A stretch of 64,000 nt of DNA from Pseudomonas pseudonitroreducens (GTDB lineage Bacteria; Pseudomonadota; Gammaproteobacteria; Pseudomonadales; Pseudomonadaceae): NCBI RefSeq assembly GCF_021603645.1, contig NZ_BQHJ01000001.1, forward strand, positions 496,001 to 560,000. The letters are read 5' to 3'. Under the pieces are notes generated by a model. The model searched no databases. It saw nothing but the letters and a program-made list of their open reading frames with translations, and was not told where the DNA came from. Positions 9,020-19,200 of the stretch are shown one piece after another (the first letter of the stretch is position 1; every line of letters starts with the position of its first letter). A program made the position numbers and the translations under genes.

Positions 9020-11245
9020 TTGCCTCGTACCGGGATGTTCGCGCTGGCGCTCGGGCTGCTGGTGTTGCGCTGGATGCCGGTGCTCCCTCCGGGCTGGGTG
9101 CTGCTGCTTCTGTCTGCATTCGCGCTGCCTCTGCTGTTTACCCGCGGCTATTTCATCGGGCTGTTCCTGCTGGGCTTCGCCTGGTCCTGCCAGTCGGCGC
9201 AGTGGGCATTGGACGACCGTCTGGCGCCGGAACTGGACGGCCGCACGCTGTGGCTGGAGGGCAGGGTAGAGGGGCTTCCGGATAACTCGGGGGCGTCGGT
9301 TCGCTTCGTGCTCGCCGAGGTTTCCAGCCCACGCGCAACGGTCCCCGCCACGCTGCGCCTGTCCTGGTTTGGCGGGCCGCCGGTGGAAGGCGGCGAGCGC
9401 TGGCGGCTGGCAGTGAAGCTCAAGCGCCCCCACGGCATGGTCAACGGCGCGGGCTTCGACTACGAGGCCTGGCTTACCGCCCAGCGGATCGGTGCCACCG
9501 GCAGCGTCAAGGACGGGCAGCGCCTGGAAACGTCCAGCGGCCCGAGCGCCTGGCGCGAGGCCTGGCGACAACGCCTGCTGGCGGTGGATGCCCATGGCCG
9601 CTCCGGGGCGCTCGCCGCCCTGGTGCTGGGTGATGCCTCCGGGCTGACCACGGCTGACTGGCAAATCCTGCAGGACACCGGAACGCTGCACCTGATGGTG
9701 ATTTCCGGCTCGCACATCTCACTGCTTGCCGGCCTGCTCTATGCGCTGGTCGCCGGGTTGGCCCGCTACGGCTGCTGGCCCGCGCGTCTGCCCTGGCTGC
9801 CCAGCGCCTGCCTGCTGGCTGCTGCCGGCGCCTGGGCCTACAGCCTGATGGCGGGTTTCGATGTGCCGCTGCAACGCGCCTGCATCATGGTGTCCATCGT
9901 CCTGCTGTGGCGCTTGCGCTACCGCCACCGGGGCCTATGGGCGCCCTTGTGCGGAGCCTTGCTGGCGGTGCTGCTGGTCGAGCCGCTGGTGGTGCTGTTG
10001 CCGGGCTTCTGGCTGTCCTACGCAGCGGTGGCGCTGCTCATCTTCGGCTTTTCGGGGCGCCTGGGACGCTGGACCGCGTGGCGCACCTGGCTGCGCGCGC
10101 AGTGGCTGATGGCGGTCGGGTTGCTGCCTGCGTCCATTGCCCTCGGCTTGCCGTTGAGTGTTTCGGGTGTGGTTGCCAATCTGCTGGCGGTACCCTGGGT
10201 AGAGTTGGTTGTCGTGCCGCTGGCCCTGCTGGGGAGTCTGGCGCTGGGTATTCCGTGGGTGGGCGAAGCCCTGCTGTGGGTAGCGGGAGGCCTGCTGGAA
10301 TTGCTGTTCCGCCTGCTGGGCTGGATGGCCGAGCTGGCGCCGGCCTGGCAGCCGCTGGCGGCACCGGTCTGGGCGGTGGCGCTGGCAATGCTGGGCGCGC
10401 TCCTGTTGCTCGCACCGGCAGGGCTGCCATTACGCGCCCTGGGCCTGGCGCTGTTCCTGCCGGTGTTCTGGCCGAAAATCCCGCTGCCAGCGCCGGGGCA
10501 GGCCGAGATCCGCGTGCTGGACGTGGGGCAGGGGCTTTCGGTACTGATCCGCACTCGCAGCCAGGCCTGGCTCTACGACACCGGTGCGCGCAATGGTGAT
10601 TTCGATATCGGCGAGCGCGTCGTGGTGCCGACGCTGCGGAGCCTGGGCATCGGTCGTCTGGACATGTTGATGCTCAGTCATGCGGACAACGACCACGCAG
10701 GCGGGGCAGTGGCAGTAAGGCGAGCCCTGCGGCCGACACGGGTCATCAGCGGTGAGCCGGAAAGGCTGGCGCCCGAGTTGCAGGCAGGGCCCTGTCGCGT
10801 CGAGGACTGGGCTATCGATGGTATTCGCCTGTCGAGTTGGGCGTGGGCGGGCGCCAGGGAGAGCAACGATCGCTCCTGCGCGCTGGAGGTCGAAGCCAAC
10901 GGCGAACGCATCCTGCTCACCGGCGACCTGCCGCAAGCTGCCGAACTGGCCTGGCTGGCCGAGCATCCGAATGAGCGCATCGACTGGCTGCTGGCCGGCC
11001 ACCATGGCAGCCGCAGCTCTTCCGGGGCGGCCTTCCTACGAGCCATCCGGGCGTCCACGGCGATCATCTCCCGCGGCGCCAACAACTCCTACGGCCATCC
11101 GCATCCATCGGTCGTCGAGCGCTTCCGCGCGCAGGGCATGCGGATTCAGGATACTGCCGAGCAGGGGGCGCTGACCTTGATGCTCGGCACCCACGGCGAG
11201 CTCCGGGGAGTGCGGGAAGGCGCACATTTCTGGCAGGAAAATTGA
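9020..11245 (+). CDS. comEC: DNA internalisation channel ComEC/Rec2
   Basis: ComEC forms the inner-membrane channel for single-stranded DNA in natural transformation. Three domains are visible: an N-terminal DUF4131 region with an OB-like fold, the central competence membrane domain with many helices (starting near LMVISGSHISLLAGLLYAL), and a C-terminal metallo-beta-lactamase-like domain with SHADNDHAGG and GHHGSRSSSG. The frame is open from 8930. I favour the TTG at 9020, which has AGGAG at 9011-9015, although the ATG at 9035 is also possible. The size of about 740 residues is normal. It lies directly upstream of the exbB-lpxK operon. Confidence 0.9.
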   Translation: MPRTGMFALALGLLVLRWMPVLPPGWVLLLLSAFALPLLFTRGYFIGLFLLGFAWSCQSAQWALDDRLAPELDGRTLWLEGRVEGLPDNSGASVRFVLAEVSSPRATVPATLRLSWFGGPPVEGGERWRLAVKLKRPHGMVNGAGFDYEAWLTAQRIGATGSVKDGQRLETSSGPSAWREAWRQRLLAVDAHGRSGALAALVLGDASGLTTADWQILQDTGTLHLMVISGSHISLLAGLLYALVAGLARYGCWPARLPWLPSACLLAAAGAWAYSLMAGFDVPLQRACIMVSIVLLWRLRYRHRGLWAPLCGALLAVLLVEPLVVLLPGFWLSYAAVALLIFGFSGRLGRWTAWRTWLRAQWLMAVGLLPASIALGLPLSVSGVVANLLAVPWVELVVVPLALLGSLALGIPWVGEALLWVAGGLLELLFRLLGWMAELAPAWQPLAAPVWAVALAMLGALLLLAPAGLPLRALGLALFLPVFWPKIPLPAPGQAEIRVLDVGQGLSVLIRTRSQAWLYDTGARNGDFDIGERVVVPTLRSLGIGRLDMLMLSHADNDHAGGAVAVRRALRPTRVISGEPERLAPELQAGPCRVEDWAIDGIRLSSWAWAGARESNDRSCALEVEANGERILLTGDLPQAAELAWLAEHPNERIDWLLAGHHGSRSSSGAAFLRAIRASTAIISRGANNSYGHPHPSVVERFRAQGMRIQDTAEQGALTLMLGTHGELRGVREGAHFWQEN

Positions 11246-11316
11246 GCCCTGGGCGGTCGGCTCGCCACGGCCCCTGTGCTAGAGTGGCGCCACTTTTTTT
11301 CAGGGGATTCACCACT

Positions 11317-11952
11317 GTGTGGGAACTGGTCAAAGCTGGCGGCTGGATGATGCTGCCGATCTTGCTGAGCTCCGTCGCTGCCATGGCGATCGTCGCTGAA
11401 CGTCTCTGGACCCTGCGCTTGAGCCGTGTGGCTCCGCCGCAGCTGCTCGGCCAGGTATGGAAGCAGATCAAGGACAAGAAGATGAACAGCCAGGCCCTCA
11501 AGGACCTGCGCGCATCTTCCCCGCTGGGTGAAATCCTCGCCGCCGGCCTGGCCAACTCCAAGCACGGTCGCGAGATCATGAAGGAGTGCATCGAGGAAGC
11601 CGCGTCCCGCGTGATCCACGAGCTGGAGCGCTACCTCAACGCCCTGGGCACCATCGCCGCCATGGCGCCTCTGCTCGGGCTGCTGGGCACCGTGTTCGGC
11701 ATGATCCAGATCTTCAGCGCCTTCATGGGCGACGGCATGGCCAATGCGCCGATGCTTGCCGGCGGTATCTCCAAGGCGCTGATCACCACCGCGGCCGGCC
11801 TGATCGTGGCGATCCCTGCAGTGTTCTTCCACCGCTACCTGCTGCGCCGCGTCGATGAACTGGTCATCGCCATGGAGCAGGAAGCCATCAAGCTGGTGGA
11901 AGTGACCCAGGGCGACCGCGAAGTCGATTTCGTCGAGGAAGGCAAAGCGTGA
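11317..11952 (+). CDS. exbB: ExbB/TolQ-family proton channel subunit
   Basis: With ExbD this forms a proton-motive-force-driven motor that energises TonB-dependent transport. The GTG at 11317 (VWELVKAGGWMMLP) follows AGGGG. Three membrane helices are visible: the N-terminal one at residues ~10-28 and a pair near LNALGTIAAMAPLLGLLGTVFGM and ALITTAAGLIVAIPAVFF, which carry the conserved TolQ/ExbB signature. The gene overlaps exbD as GTGA. No tonB is next to it, and pseudomonads have several exbBD pairs, so the partner is uncertain. Confidence 0.88.
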   Translation: MWELVKAGGWMMLPILLSSVAAMAIVAERLWTLRLSRVAPPQLLGQVWKQIKDKKMNSQALKDLRASSPLGEILAAGLANSKHGREIMKECIEEAASRVIHELERYLNALGTIAAMAPLLGLLGTVFGMIQIFSAFMGDGMANAPMLAGGISKALITTAAGLIVAIPAVFFHRYLLRRVDELVIAMEQEAIKLVEVTQGDREVDFVEEGKA

Positions 11953-12398
11953 AATTCCGCCGCAGAGCGGGCGGAGCGGCCCGCGAGGACGTCTTCATCA
12001 ACCTGGCGTCGCTGATCGACGTGATTTTCGTGCTGCTGCTGTTCTTCGTGGTCGCCACCTCGTTCACCAAGCCGTCGCAGCTCAAGGTCGAACTGCCCGA
12101 GGCGGTCAGCGGCACGCCGCCCGAAGCCACCGAGATCAAGCAACTGGAAATCTCCATCAGCCTCGAAGGTCACTACGCGCTCAACGGCCAGAGCCTGGCG
12201 CGCGACGACCTGGAAAACCTGATGAACGCCATGCAGCGTGAATCCGCCGGCGACAACAGCCTGCCGGTGGTGATCACCGCCGATGGCAAGGTGGACTACC
12301 AGTCCGTGGTCACCGCGATGGATGCCGCGGGCAAGCTGGGCTTCACCCACCTGCGCATCACCACCATCGAGTCCCGGGCGGACAAGAAGACCCCCTGA
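11949..12398 (+). CDS. exbD: ExbD/TolR-family protein
   Basis: The 149-residue product has a short cytoplasmic basic N-terminus, one membrane helix ([18 protein letters not shown]) with the conserved Asp that takes part in proton translocation, and a periplasmic domain ending in [19 protein letters not shown], typical of ExbD. The start is GTG within the exbB stop, and the stop overlaps the ATG of lpxK as TGATG. Tight coupling suggests one transcript running from exbB into the lipid A gene. Confidence 0.9.
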   Translation: MKFRRRAGGAAREDVFINLASLIDVIFVLLLFFVVATSFTKPSQLKVELPEAVSGTPPEATEIKQLEISISLEGHYALNGQSLARDDLENLMNAMQRESAGDNSLPVVITADGKVDYQSVVTAMDAAGKLGFTHLRITTIESRADKKTP

Positions 12399-13396
12399 TG
12401 GCGTTCTCCGATCGCCTGCTCGATGCCTGGTACAAGGGCCACCCGGCCCTTGCCCTGCTCAGGCCCCTCGAACTGCTCTACCGGCGAGTCGCCCAGGCCC
12501 GCCGGCAGGACTTCCTTTCCGGCGCCAAGCCGGCCTACCGCGCGCCGGTGCCGATCATTGTGGTCGGCAACATCACCGTCGGTGGTACTGGCAAGACCCC
12601 GATGATCCTCTGGCTGATCGAGCACTGCCGTGCCCGCGGGCTGAAGGTCGGCGTGGTCAGCCGCGGCTACGGTGCCAATCCACCACAGACGCCCTGGCGC
12701 GTGCGTGCCGAGCAGTCGGCAGCGGAGGCGGGCGACGAGCCTCTGATGATCGTGCGCCGCTGCGGCGTGCCGCTGATGATCGACCCGGATCGCTCCAGCG
12801 CTGTGCGCGCGCTGCTGGCCGAAGAGCCATTGGACCTGATCCTCTGCGATGATGGTCTGCAGCATTATCGTCTGGCTCGCGACCTGGAACTGGTGCTGAT
12901 CGATGCGGCGCGAGGCCTGGGCAACGGTCGCTGCCTGCCTGCCGGGCCGCTGCGCGAACCCGCCGAGCGGCTGGCAGAAGTCGATGCGGTGCTGCACAAC
13001 GGCGCGCCTGGCGATCCGCCGGGAGCCTTCGCCTTCGCCCTGCGACCATCTGCCCTGATCAACCTGGCCAGCGGCGAACACCGTGGCGTCGAGCATTTCC
13101 CCGCCGGTCAGTCGCTGCATGCCCTGGCCGGGATCGGCAACCCGCAGCGTTTCTTCGCAACGCTCGAGGCGCTAAACTGGCGGCCGATTCCGCATCCCTT
13201 CCCCGACCATGCGGCCTTTACCGCCGAGCAGCTGCGCTTCACGCCGGAACTGCCGCTGGTCATGACCGAGAAGGATGCGGTGAAGTGCCGGTCCTTCGCC
13301 GCGCCCGACTGGTGGTACCTCGCTGTCGAAGCGCGGCCGTCGCCGGCCTTCGTTGCCTGGTTCGACGCCCAGCTAGAGCGCCTGGTCGCCCGCTGA
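12398..13396 (+). CDS. lpxK: Tetraacyldisaccharide 4'-kinase LpxK
   Basis: LpxK phosphorylates the 4' position of the lipid A precursor disaccharide to yield lipid IVA, at the inner membrane. The N-terminal amphipathic/hydrophobic region is followed by [14 protein letters not shown], the Walker A loop, then SRGYG and a DDGLQHY motif (Walker B-like). The length of 332 residues is normal. The gene is translationally coupled to exbD and followed by the Trm112-like gene after 66 bases. Its neighbour kdsB supplies CMP-Kdo for the next steps of the same pathway. Confidence 0.95.
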   Translation: MAFSDRLLDAWYKGHPALALLRPLELLYRRVAQARRQDFLSGAKPAYRAPVPIIVVGNITVGGTGKTPMILWLIEHCRARGLKVGVVSRGYGANPPQTPWRVRAEQSAAEAGDEPLMIVRRCGVPLMIDPDRSSAVRALLAEEPLDLILCDDGLQHYRLARDLELVLIDAARGLGNGRCLPAGPLREPAERLAEVDAVLHNGAPGDPPGAFAFALRPSALINLASGEHRGVEHFPAGQSLHALAGIGNPQRFFATLEALNWRPIPHPFPDHAAFTAEQLRFTPELPLVMTEKDAVKCRSFAAPDWWYLAVEARPSPAFVAWFDAQLERLVAR

Positions 13397-13462
13397 GTCA
13401 GTCGTCGCCTCTGTGCCGCCTGCTTTCGATCCTTTCACTCTTTCATGTTCAAGGAATGCACC

Positions 13463-13648
13463 ATGGACCCGAAACTCCTCGATATCCTCGCCTGTCCGCT
13501 GTGCAAGGGCCCGCTCAAGCTCACCGACGACAAGTCGGAGCTGATCTGCAAGGCGGACGGCCTGGCCTACCCGGTGCGCGACGGTATCCCGGTGATGCTC
13601 GAAGGCGAGGCGCGTACCCTGAATGTCGATGAACGTCTGGATAAATGA
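13463..13648 (+). CDS. Trm112 family protein
   Basis: This 61-residue protein has CPLCKGPL near the N-terminus and [12 protein letters not shown] near the C-terminus, the signature of the bacterial Trm112/YcaR family. Only one CxxC pair is present, so it may not bind a full structural zinc. The ATG at 13463 has AAGGA upstream. Its position between lpxK and kdsB is conserved in gammaproteobacteria. Its role is unproven; in other domains of life Trm112 activates methyltransferases. Confidence 0.88.
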   Translation: MDPKLLDILACPLCKGPLKLTDDKSELICKADGLAYPVRDGIPVMLEGEARTLNVDERLDK

Positions 13649-13652
13649 CGCC

Positions 13653-14417
13653 ATGAGCCAGGCCTATACCGTCGTCATTCCCGCCCGCTATGCCTCCACC
13701 CGCCTGCCCGGCAAGCCGCTGCAGGACATCGCCGGCAAGCCGATGATCCAGCACGTCTGGGCGCAGGCCGGCAAGAGCTCTGCCACCCAGGTGGTGGTCG
13801 CCACCGACGATGCGCGCATCTTCGATGCCTGCCAGGGCTTTGGCGCTCAGGTGGTACTGACCCGCGCCGAGCATAACTCCGGCACCGACCGCCTGGCGGA
13901 AGTGGCTGACGCACTGGGCCTGGCCGACGACGCCATCGTGGTCAACGTGCAGGGCGACGAGCCGCTGGTGCCGCCGTCGATCATCGACCAGGTGGCCGCC
14001 AACCTGGCGGCGCACCCGGAGGCGGGGATCGCCACGCTGTGTGAGGAAATTCACGATCCGGCGGCGCTGTTCAATCCGAACATCGTCAAGGTGGTCAGCG
14101 ACAAGAATGGCCTGGCCCTGACCTTCAGTCGTGCCACACTGCCGTGGGCGCGTGATGCCTTCGCGGTTGATCGCGACAGCCTGCCGGCGAACGTGCCATA
14201 TCGCCGGCACATCGGCATCTACGCTTACCGCGCACGCTTCCTGCGTGACTTCGTGGCCTGGGGCCCGTGCTGGCTGGAAGACACCGAATGCCTGGAGCAG
14301 CTGCGCGCACTCTGGCACGGCGTGCGCATCCATGTGGCCGACGCCCTGGAAGCGCCGCAGGCCGGCGTCGATACCCAGGAAGACCTGGAGCGCGTGCGGC
14401 GCATCCTGGGGGCCTGA
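13653..14417 (+). CDS. kdsB: 3-deoxy-manno-octulosonate cytidylyltransferase KdsB
   Basis: KdsB activates Kdo with CTP to CMP-Kdo for attachment to lipid A. The N-terminal [17 protein letters not shown] is the nucleotide-binding signature, followed by [19 protein letters not shown] and [11 protein letters not shown], all conserved. The length is 254 residues. It starts 4 bases after the upstream stop and overlaps the phosphatase gene as TGATG. It is a cytosolic homodimer in characterised species. Confidence 0.96.
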   Translation: MSQAYTVVIPARYASTRLPGKPLQDIAGKPMIQHVWAQAGKSSATQVVVATDDARIFDACQGFGAQVVLTRAEHNSGTDRLAEVADALGLADDAIVVNVQGDEPLVPPSIIDQVAANLAAHPEAGIATLCEEIHDPAALFNPNIVKVVSDKNGLALTFSRATLPWARDAFAVDRDSLPANVPYRRHIGIYAYRARFLRDFVAWGPCWLEDTECLEQLRALWHGVRIHVADALEAPQAGVDTQEDLERVRRILGA

Positions 14418-14881
14418 TGAAGGTCCTGTTCGTCTGCCTGGGCAATATCTGCCGTTCTCCCACTGCCGAGGGCGTGTTCCGCCACAAGGTCCTTGAAGCG
14501 GGCCTTGAGGATCGGGTGGAGATCGACTCGGCCGGCACTGGCGACTGGCATGTCGGCAAGGCGCCGGACGCGCGTACTCGCGCCGCCGCGCTGCGCCGCG
14601 GCTATGACCTGTCCGGCCTGCGGGCGCGGCAGGTCTGCGTCGCGGACTTCGCCCGCTACGACCTGGTCCTCGCCATGGACAATGCCAACCTGCGTGATCT
14701 GAAACGCCTGCAGGCCGGCAGCGGCAAGGCTGATGTGGATTTGTTCCTGCGCCGCTACGAAGGCGCAATGGATGAAGTACCCGACCCGTACTACGGCGGC
14801 GAGGATGGCTTCGAGCAGGTGCTGGATCTGGTGGAGCGGGCCTGCGACGGGCTGCTCATGGAAGTGAAGAGGCGCCTGTGA
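14417..14881 (+). CDS. Low-molecular-weight protein tyrosine phosphatase
   Basis: The N-terminal VLFVCLGNICRSPTAEGVF contains the CX5R(S/T) phosphatase loop, and DEVPDPYYGG carries the general-acid Asp. The 154-residue length fits the family. Similar genes are often linked to polysaccharide export kinases, but here the gene is embedded in the lpxK-kdsB-murB operon, as in other pseudomonads. It overlaps murB by four bases as GTGA. The physiological substrate is unknown. Confidence 0.92.
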   Translation: MKVLFVCLGNICRSPTAEGVFRHKVLEAGLEDRVEIDSAGTGDWHVGKAPDARTRAAALRRGYDLSGLRARQVCVADFARYDLVLAMDNANLRDLKRLQAGSGKADVDLFLRRYEGAMDEVPDPYYGGEDGFEQVLDLVERACDGLLMEVKRRL

Positions 14882-15897
14882 CGCTGCAACTGCAAGAACA
14901 CGTTTCCCTCAAGCCCTACAATACCTTTGGTGTCGACGTCGCTGCGCGCTGGTTCGCCCAGGCCCATGACGATGACGAGGTGCGCGCCAGTATCGCGGTT
15001 GCCGCCGAGAAAGGTTTGTCATTGATGGTCGTCGGTGGCGGCAGCAACCTGTTGCTGACCCGTGATATCGATGCGCTGGTGCTGCGCATGGCTTCTCGCG
15101 GCATCCGTGTCCTCGACGACGATGGCGAGCATGTGGTGGTCGAGGCCGAGGCAGGGGAAGTCTGGAACGACTTCGTGCGCTGGACCCTGTCCCAGGGTTT
15201 TGGCGGGCTGGAAAATCTCAGTCTGATCCCCGGCACCGTGGGTGCTGCGCCGATGCAGAACATCGGTGCCTATGGTGTCGAGATCAAGGACGTGTTCGTC
15301 GGCCTGACCGCGCTGGATCGCCAGGGCGGCGAGCTGTGCGAGTTCGGCCTGGAGGATTGTGCATTCGCCTACCGTGAAAGCCGCTTCAAGCGCGAGCCGG
15401 GCCGCTGGCTGATTCTGCGGGTGCGCTTCGCTCTGAGTCGTGCGGCGAAATTGCACCTGGACTACGGACCGGTGCGTCAGCGCCTGGCCGACGAGGGCGT
15501 TACTGCGCCGACGCCGGCTGACGTGTCGCGAGTGATCAGCACGATTCGCCGCGAAAAGCTCCCGGACCCTGCCGTGCTGGGCAATGCCGGCAGCTTCTTC
15601 AAGAATCCGGTGGTCTCCGCGGATCAGGCAGTGGCTCTGCGTCAGCGCTACAGCGACCTGGTGGCCTACCCGCAGGGTGATGGCCAGAGCAAGCTGGCGG
15701 CTGGCTGGCTGATCGACAAGGCGGGCTGGAAGGGCTTCCGCGAAGGTGCTGCTGGCGTCCACGCGCAGCAGGCGTTGGTCCTGGTTAACTACGGCGGCGC
15801 TACCGGGTCGCAGTTGCATGACCTGGCGCTGCGTATCCGGGATGACATCCGGCAGCGCTTTGGTGTGGAGCTGGAGATGGAGCCGAATCTCTACTGA
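14878..15897 (+). CDS. murB: UDP-N-acetylenolpyruvoylglucosamine reductase MurB
   Basis: MurB uses NADPH and FAD to reduce UDP-GlcNAc-enolpyruvate to UDP-MurNAc. The N-terminus KPYNTFGVDVAARWF and the FAD-binding VVGGGSNLLLTRD are typical, as are GLENLSLIPGTVGAAPMQNIGAYG and NAGSFFKNP. At 339 residues it belongs to the type I (E. coli-like) group. The GTG start overlaps the phosphatase stop. It is the last gene of the envelope operon and is followed by a terminator. Confidence 0.96.
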   Translation: MTLQLQEHVSLKPYNTFGVDVAARWFAQAHDDDEVRASIAVAAEKGLSLMVVGGGSNLLLTRDIDALVLRMASRGIRVLDDDGEHVVVEAEAGEVWNDFVRWTLSQGFGGLENLSLIPGTVGAAPMQNIGAYGVEIKDVFVGLTALDRQGGELCEFGLEDCAFAYRESRFKREPGRWLILRVRFALSRAAKLHLDYGPVRQRLADEGVTAPTPADVSRVISTIRREKLPDPAVLGNAGSFFKNPVVSADQAVALRQRYSDLVAYPQGDGQSKLAAGWLIDKAGWKGFREGAAGVHAQQALVLVNYGGATGSQLHDLALRIRDDIRQRFGVELEMEPNLY

Positions 15898-15912
15898 GGT
15901 GGCTTCAGATGG

Positions 15913-15942
15913 AAAAAGGGATGCTTCGGCATCCCTTTTTTG
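15913..15942. terminator. Rho-independent terminator after murB
   Basis: A stem AAAAAGGGATGC with TTCG loop and its complement is followed by a T-run ending at 15941. The A/T flanks would let it work in either direction. Confidence 0.93.
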
Positions 15943-15977
15943 TGCCTGTTCCCCAGCGCAAGAGAGGGCGGCGTTTT

Positions 15978-16169
15978 GTAGGAGCGAGCTTGTTCGCAGT
16001 GTGCTCCGAGCTGCGGATTCGGACTGAGCGTAGGAGCGGACTCTGTCCGCGATCGATTTCCGGCGAACACCGCATCAAGGGGTTCGCGAGCAAGCTCGCT
16101 CCTACGAAGAGCAGTTTCGTTCGAGGATGAGTGTGAGGCGCCGCTGTAGGAGCGAGCTTGCTCGCGAAC
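15978..16169. repeat. Cluster of four REP-like palindromes
   Basis: Four units lie between murB and rne: 15978-15997, a variant at 16030-16051 (GTAGGAGCGGACTCTGTCCG), an inverted unit at 16082-16105, and a direct unit at 16146-16169. The variant resembles the pair at 49604-49674, so two REP subfamilies have been inserted together. Confidence 0.88.
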
Positions 16170-16182
16170 CTGCCTCCGGCAC

Positions 16183-16215
16183 AAAAAAAAGGGGATGCCC
16201 AGGCATCCCCTTTTT
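16183..16215 (-). terminator. Rho-independent terminator of rne
   Basis: The 9-bp stem GGGGATGCC (16191-16199) with its complement at 16202-16210 is flanked by eight A on the plus strand. Read on the minus strand this is a GC stem followed by a U-run, 15 bases beyond the rne stop codon. Confidence 0.92.
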
Positions 16216-16230
16216 CATGCTCGGAAGCTA

Positions 16231-19200
16231 TCAGCTGTGGTGTTTCTCAACCACGGTGCCTGCTTCTTCCTCGGCCTTATCGCCTTCAACCTGTTCGGCA
16301 GCCGGCTCGGCCTGCTCCACGGATTGGGCTTCGGCTTCATTCACCGCTTCGGCCGCAACGGTCTCGGCAGTGACGTCGGCAGCGGGTTCGGCCACGACTT
16401 CAGCTTCGACGACGGCAGCTTCCTCGATTACCGCTTCGACAGTCGGAGCCTGCTCGACCTGCGGTGCGGCAGCTGCAGCAGCGGCGGCTTCGCGGGCCAG
16501 GCGCTCCTGACGGCGGCGTTCGCGCGGGTCGTTGGAAGCACGGCCAGTAGCGTTGGCTGGAACGGCCGGGGCGGCCTCTTCAGCAGGCGCCGGAGCAGCA
16601 GCCGGGGCTTCTTCGGCAGCAGCCGGAGCTTCTGCCTTGGGCTCTTCGACCAGTTGAGCGACGGCTTCGATCACGGCTTCAGCTGCCGGGGTCGGCGCTT
16701 CTTCGGCAATGGTCGGTTCGGTAGCCACCACTTCAACGGTCTCGACCGGCTCGACAGCCTGTTCGCTGGGCTTGGCCAGGAACTCGATGGTCTGCTCCAG
16801 GGCGCTCTCGGTGCGAACGGCCTCGACGACGCCAGACTCGACCGCAACGGTCTCGACCTGGGCTTCGGCGGCCGGTTGCTCCTGCTCGCCAGCAGCTTCG
16901 GCTACGGCAACGGCGGTAGCGGCGGCAGCGACCATGGCGGCGGGCGACGGAGTGTCGGAAGCAGCCTGCTCGGTGCCTTCGGCGCCAGTCACTTCACCTT
17001 CAACACCATCCACGCCGGCCTCACGCTGGCGCTCGCGGCGGTTGCTGCGGCGACGCTGGCCACGGGAGCGGCGACGCGGACGCTCGTCATCCGAGCCTTC
17101 GTCATCCTGTTGCTCCAGCAGTTCCTCGTTCGGCAGCTCTTCGGCCTCAAGGGCGGCAGCGTCGCGAGCCTGACGGTCTTCACGCGGTTGACGCTCTTCA
17201 CGGGGCTGGCGCTCGGCGCGCTCACCACGCTCACCGCGCGGTTGACGCTCTTCGCGCGGCTGGCGTTCTTCACGCGGTTGACGCTCGGCACGTTCGCCGC
17301 GCTCTTCGCGGGGCTGACGCTCCTCGCGCGGTTGGCGCTCGGCGCGTTCTTCACGCGGCTGGCGCTCTTCGCGGGGCTGACGTTCGGCGCGCTCTTCACG
17401 CGGCTGGCGTTCCTCACGCGGTTGACGCTCGGCACGCTCTTCGCGGGGCTGGCGCTCTTCACGCGGCTGACGCTCGGCGCGGTCTTCACGCGGTTGACGG
17501 TCTTCGCGCGGCTGACGCTCTTCGCGGGCCGGGCGCTCGGTGCGCTCGCCACGCTCGTCGCGACGACCGCGTTCTTTGCGTTCGTCATCACGGCGACCGC
17601 CGTCACGACCGTCGCGGCGACGGTTCTGCTGGCGGCCATTGCGGCGCTCGCCCTGGCTTTCGCTGCGCTCGGTGGCCGGCTTGGTAGCGGCGGCAACCGG
17701 GGCCTGCTCAGGCTTGCTGCCGGCGAACAGGCTGACCAGCGACTTCACCAGGCCCTGGAACAGGCTCGGCTCGGGCATTGGCTTGGCGGCTTCGGCGACC
17801 GGTGCTTCTGCAGCTACCTGCTGCGGAGCGGGCGTCTGCGGGGAAACGGTCTTCACGGCGGCTTCCTGGCGAACCAGGGTGCGGGTGGCGCTGACCGGCT
17901 GGACTTCCTCGTGCTCTTCCGGGGCCATCTCGTAGCTGGCATGGCCGGACAGCAGTTCGGGGTTGTCGTCGCGCAGGCGCTGAACTTCAAAGTGCGGAGT
18001 TTCCAGGTGGTCGTCCGGCAGGATGAAGATGCGTGCGCGGGTACGCAGCTCGATCTTGGTAATGGCGTTGCGCTTCTCGTTGAGCAGGAAGGCGGCAACC
18101 TGGAACGGCACGCGCGCACGAACTTCGGCGGTGCGGTCCTTCAGGGCTTCTTCCTCGATCAGGCGCAGGATGGCCAGGGACAGCGATTCGACGTCACGGA
18201 TGATGCCTTGGCCGTTGCAGCGCGGGCAGACGATGCCGCTGGTCTCGCCCAGGGACGGACGCAGGCGCTGACGGGACATTTCCAGCAGGCCGAAGCGCGA
18301 GATACGGCCAACCTGCACGCGTGCACGGTCGGCTTCCAGGGCTTCGCGAACGCGTTCTTCCACGGCGCGCTGGTTTTTCGCCGGGGTCATGTCGATGAAA
18401 TCGATGACGATCAGGCCGCCGATGTCGCGCAGGCGCAGCTGGCGGGCGATTTCCTCGGCCGCTTCCAGGTTGGTCTGTAGGGCCGTTTCCTCGATGTCGC
18501 CGCCTTTGGTGGCGCGCGCCGAGTTGATGTCGATGGACACCAGGGCTTCGGTCGGATCGATGACGATGGAGCCGCCCGACGGCAGCTTCACTTCACGCTG
18601 GAAGGCGGTTTCGATCTGGCTCTCGATCTGGAAGCGGTTGAACAGCGGAACGCTGTCCTGGTACAGCTTCACCTTGCTCGCGTACTGCGGCATGACCTGC
18701 TGGATGAAGTTGAGGGCTTCTTCCTGGGCGTCGAGGCTGTCGATCAGCACTTCGCCGATGTCCTGGCGCAGGTAGTCGCGGATGGCGCGGATGATGACGT
18801 TGCTTTCCTGGTAGATCAGGAACGGACCGCTGCGCTCGCCGGAGGCTTCCTTGATGGCGCCCCACAGTTGCAGCAGGTAGTCCAGGTCCCATTGCAGCTC
18901 TTCGGAGCTGCGGCCCAGGCCGGCGGTGCGGACGATCAGGCCCATGTCGCCGGGAACGGTCAGGCCGTTCAGGGCTTCACGCAGTTCGTTGCGCTCTTCA
19001 CCCTCGATGCGGCGGGAGATGCCACCGGCGCGCGGGTTGTTGGGCATGAGTACCAGGTAACGACCGGCGAGGCTGATGAAGGTGGTCAGGGCGGCGCCCT
19101 TGTTGCCACGCTCTTCTTTCTCGACCTGGACGATGACTTCCTGGCCTTCGCTCAGGACGTCCTTGATGTTGATGCGGCCTTCAGGATTCTTCTTGAAGTA

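Noticed and set aside
12398-15897. Possible capsule or phosphotyrosine signalling locus because of the low-Mr phosphatase
   Set aside because: There is no tyrosine kinase, Wza or glycosyltransferase; the gene sits in the conserved lpxK-kdsB-murB operon.
15978-16169. Repeated palindromes considered as a CRISPR array
   Set aside because: The units are inverted, irregularly spaced and of REP type, with no cas genes nearby.
16195-18480. A 761-codon open frame on the plus strand opposite the rne C-terminal half
   Set aside because: The predicted product is low-complexity sequence mirroring the rne repeat; the minus strand has a clear RNase E with start, leader and terminator.
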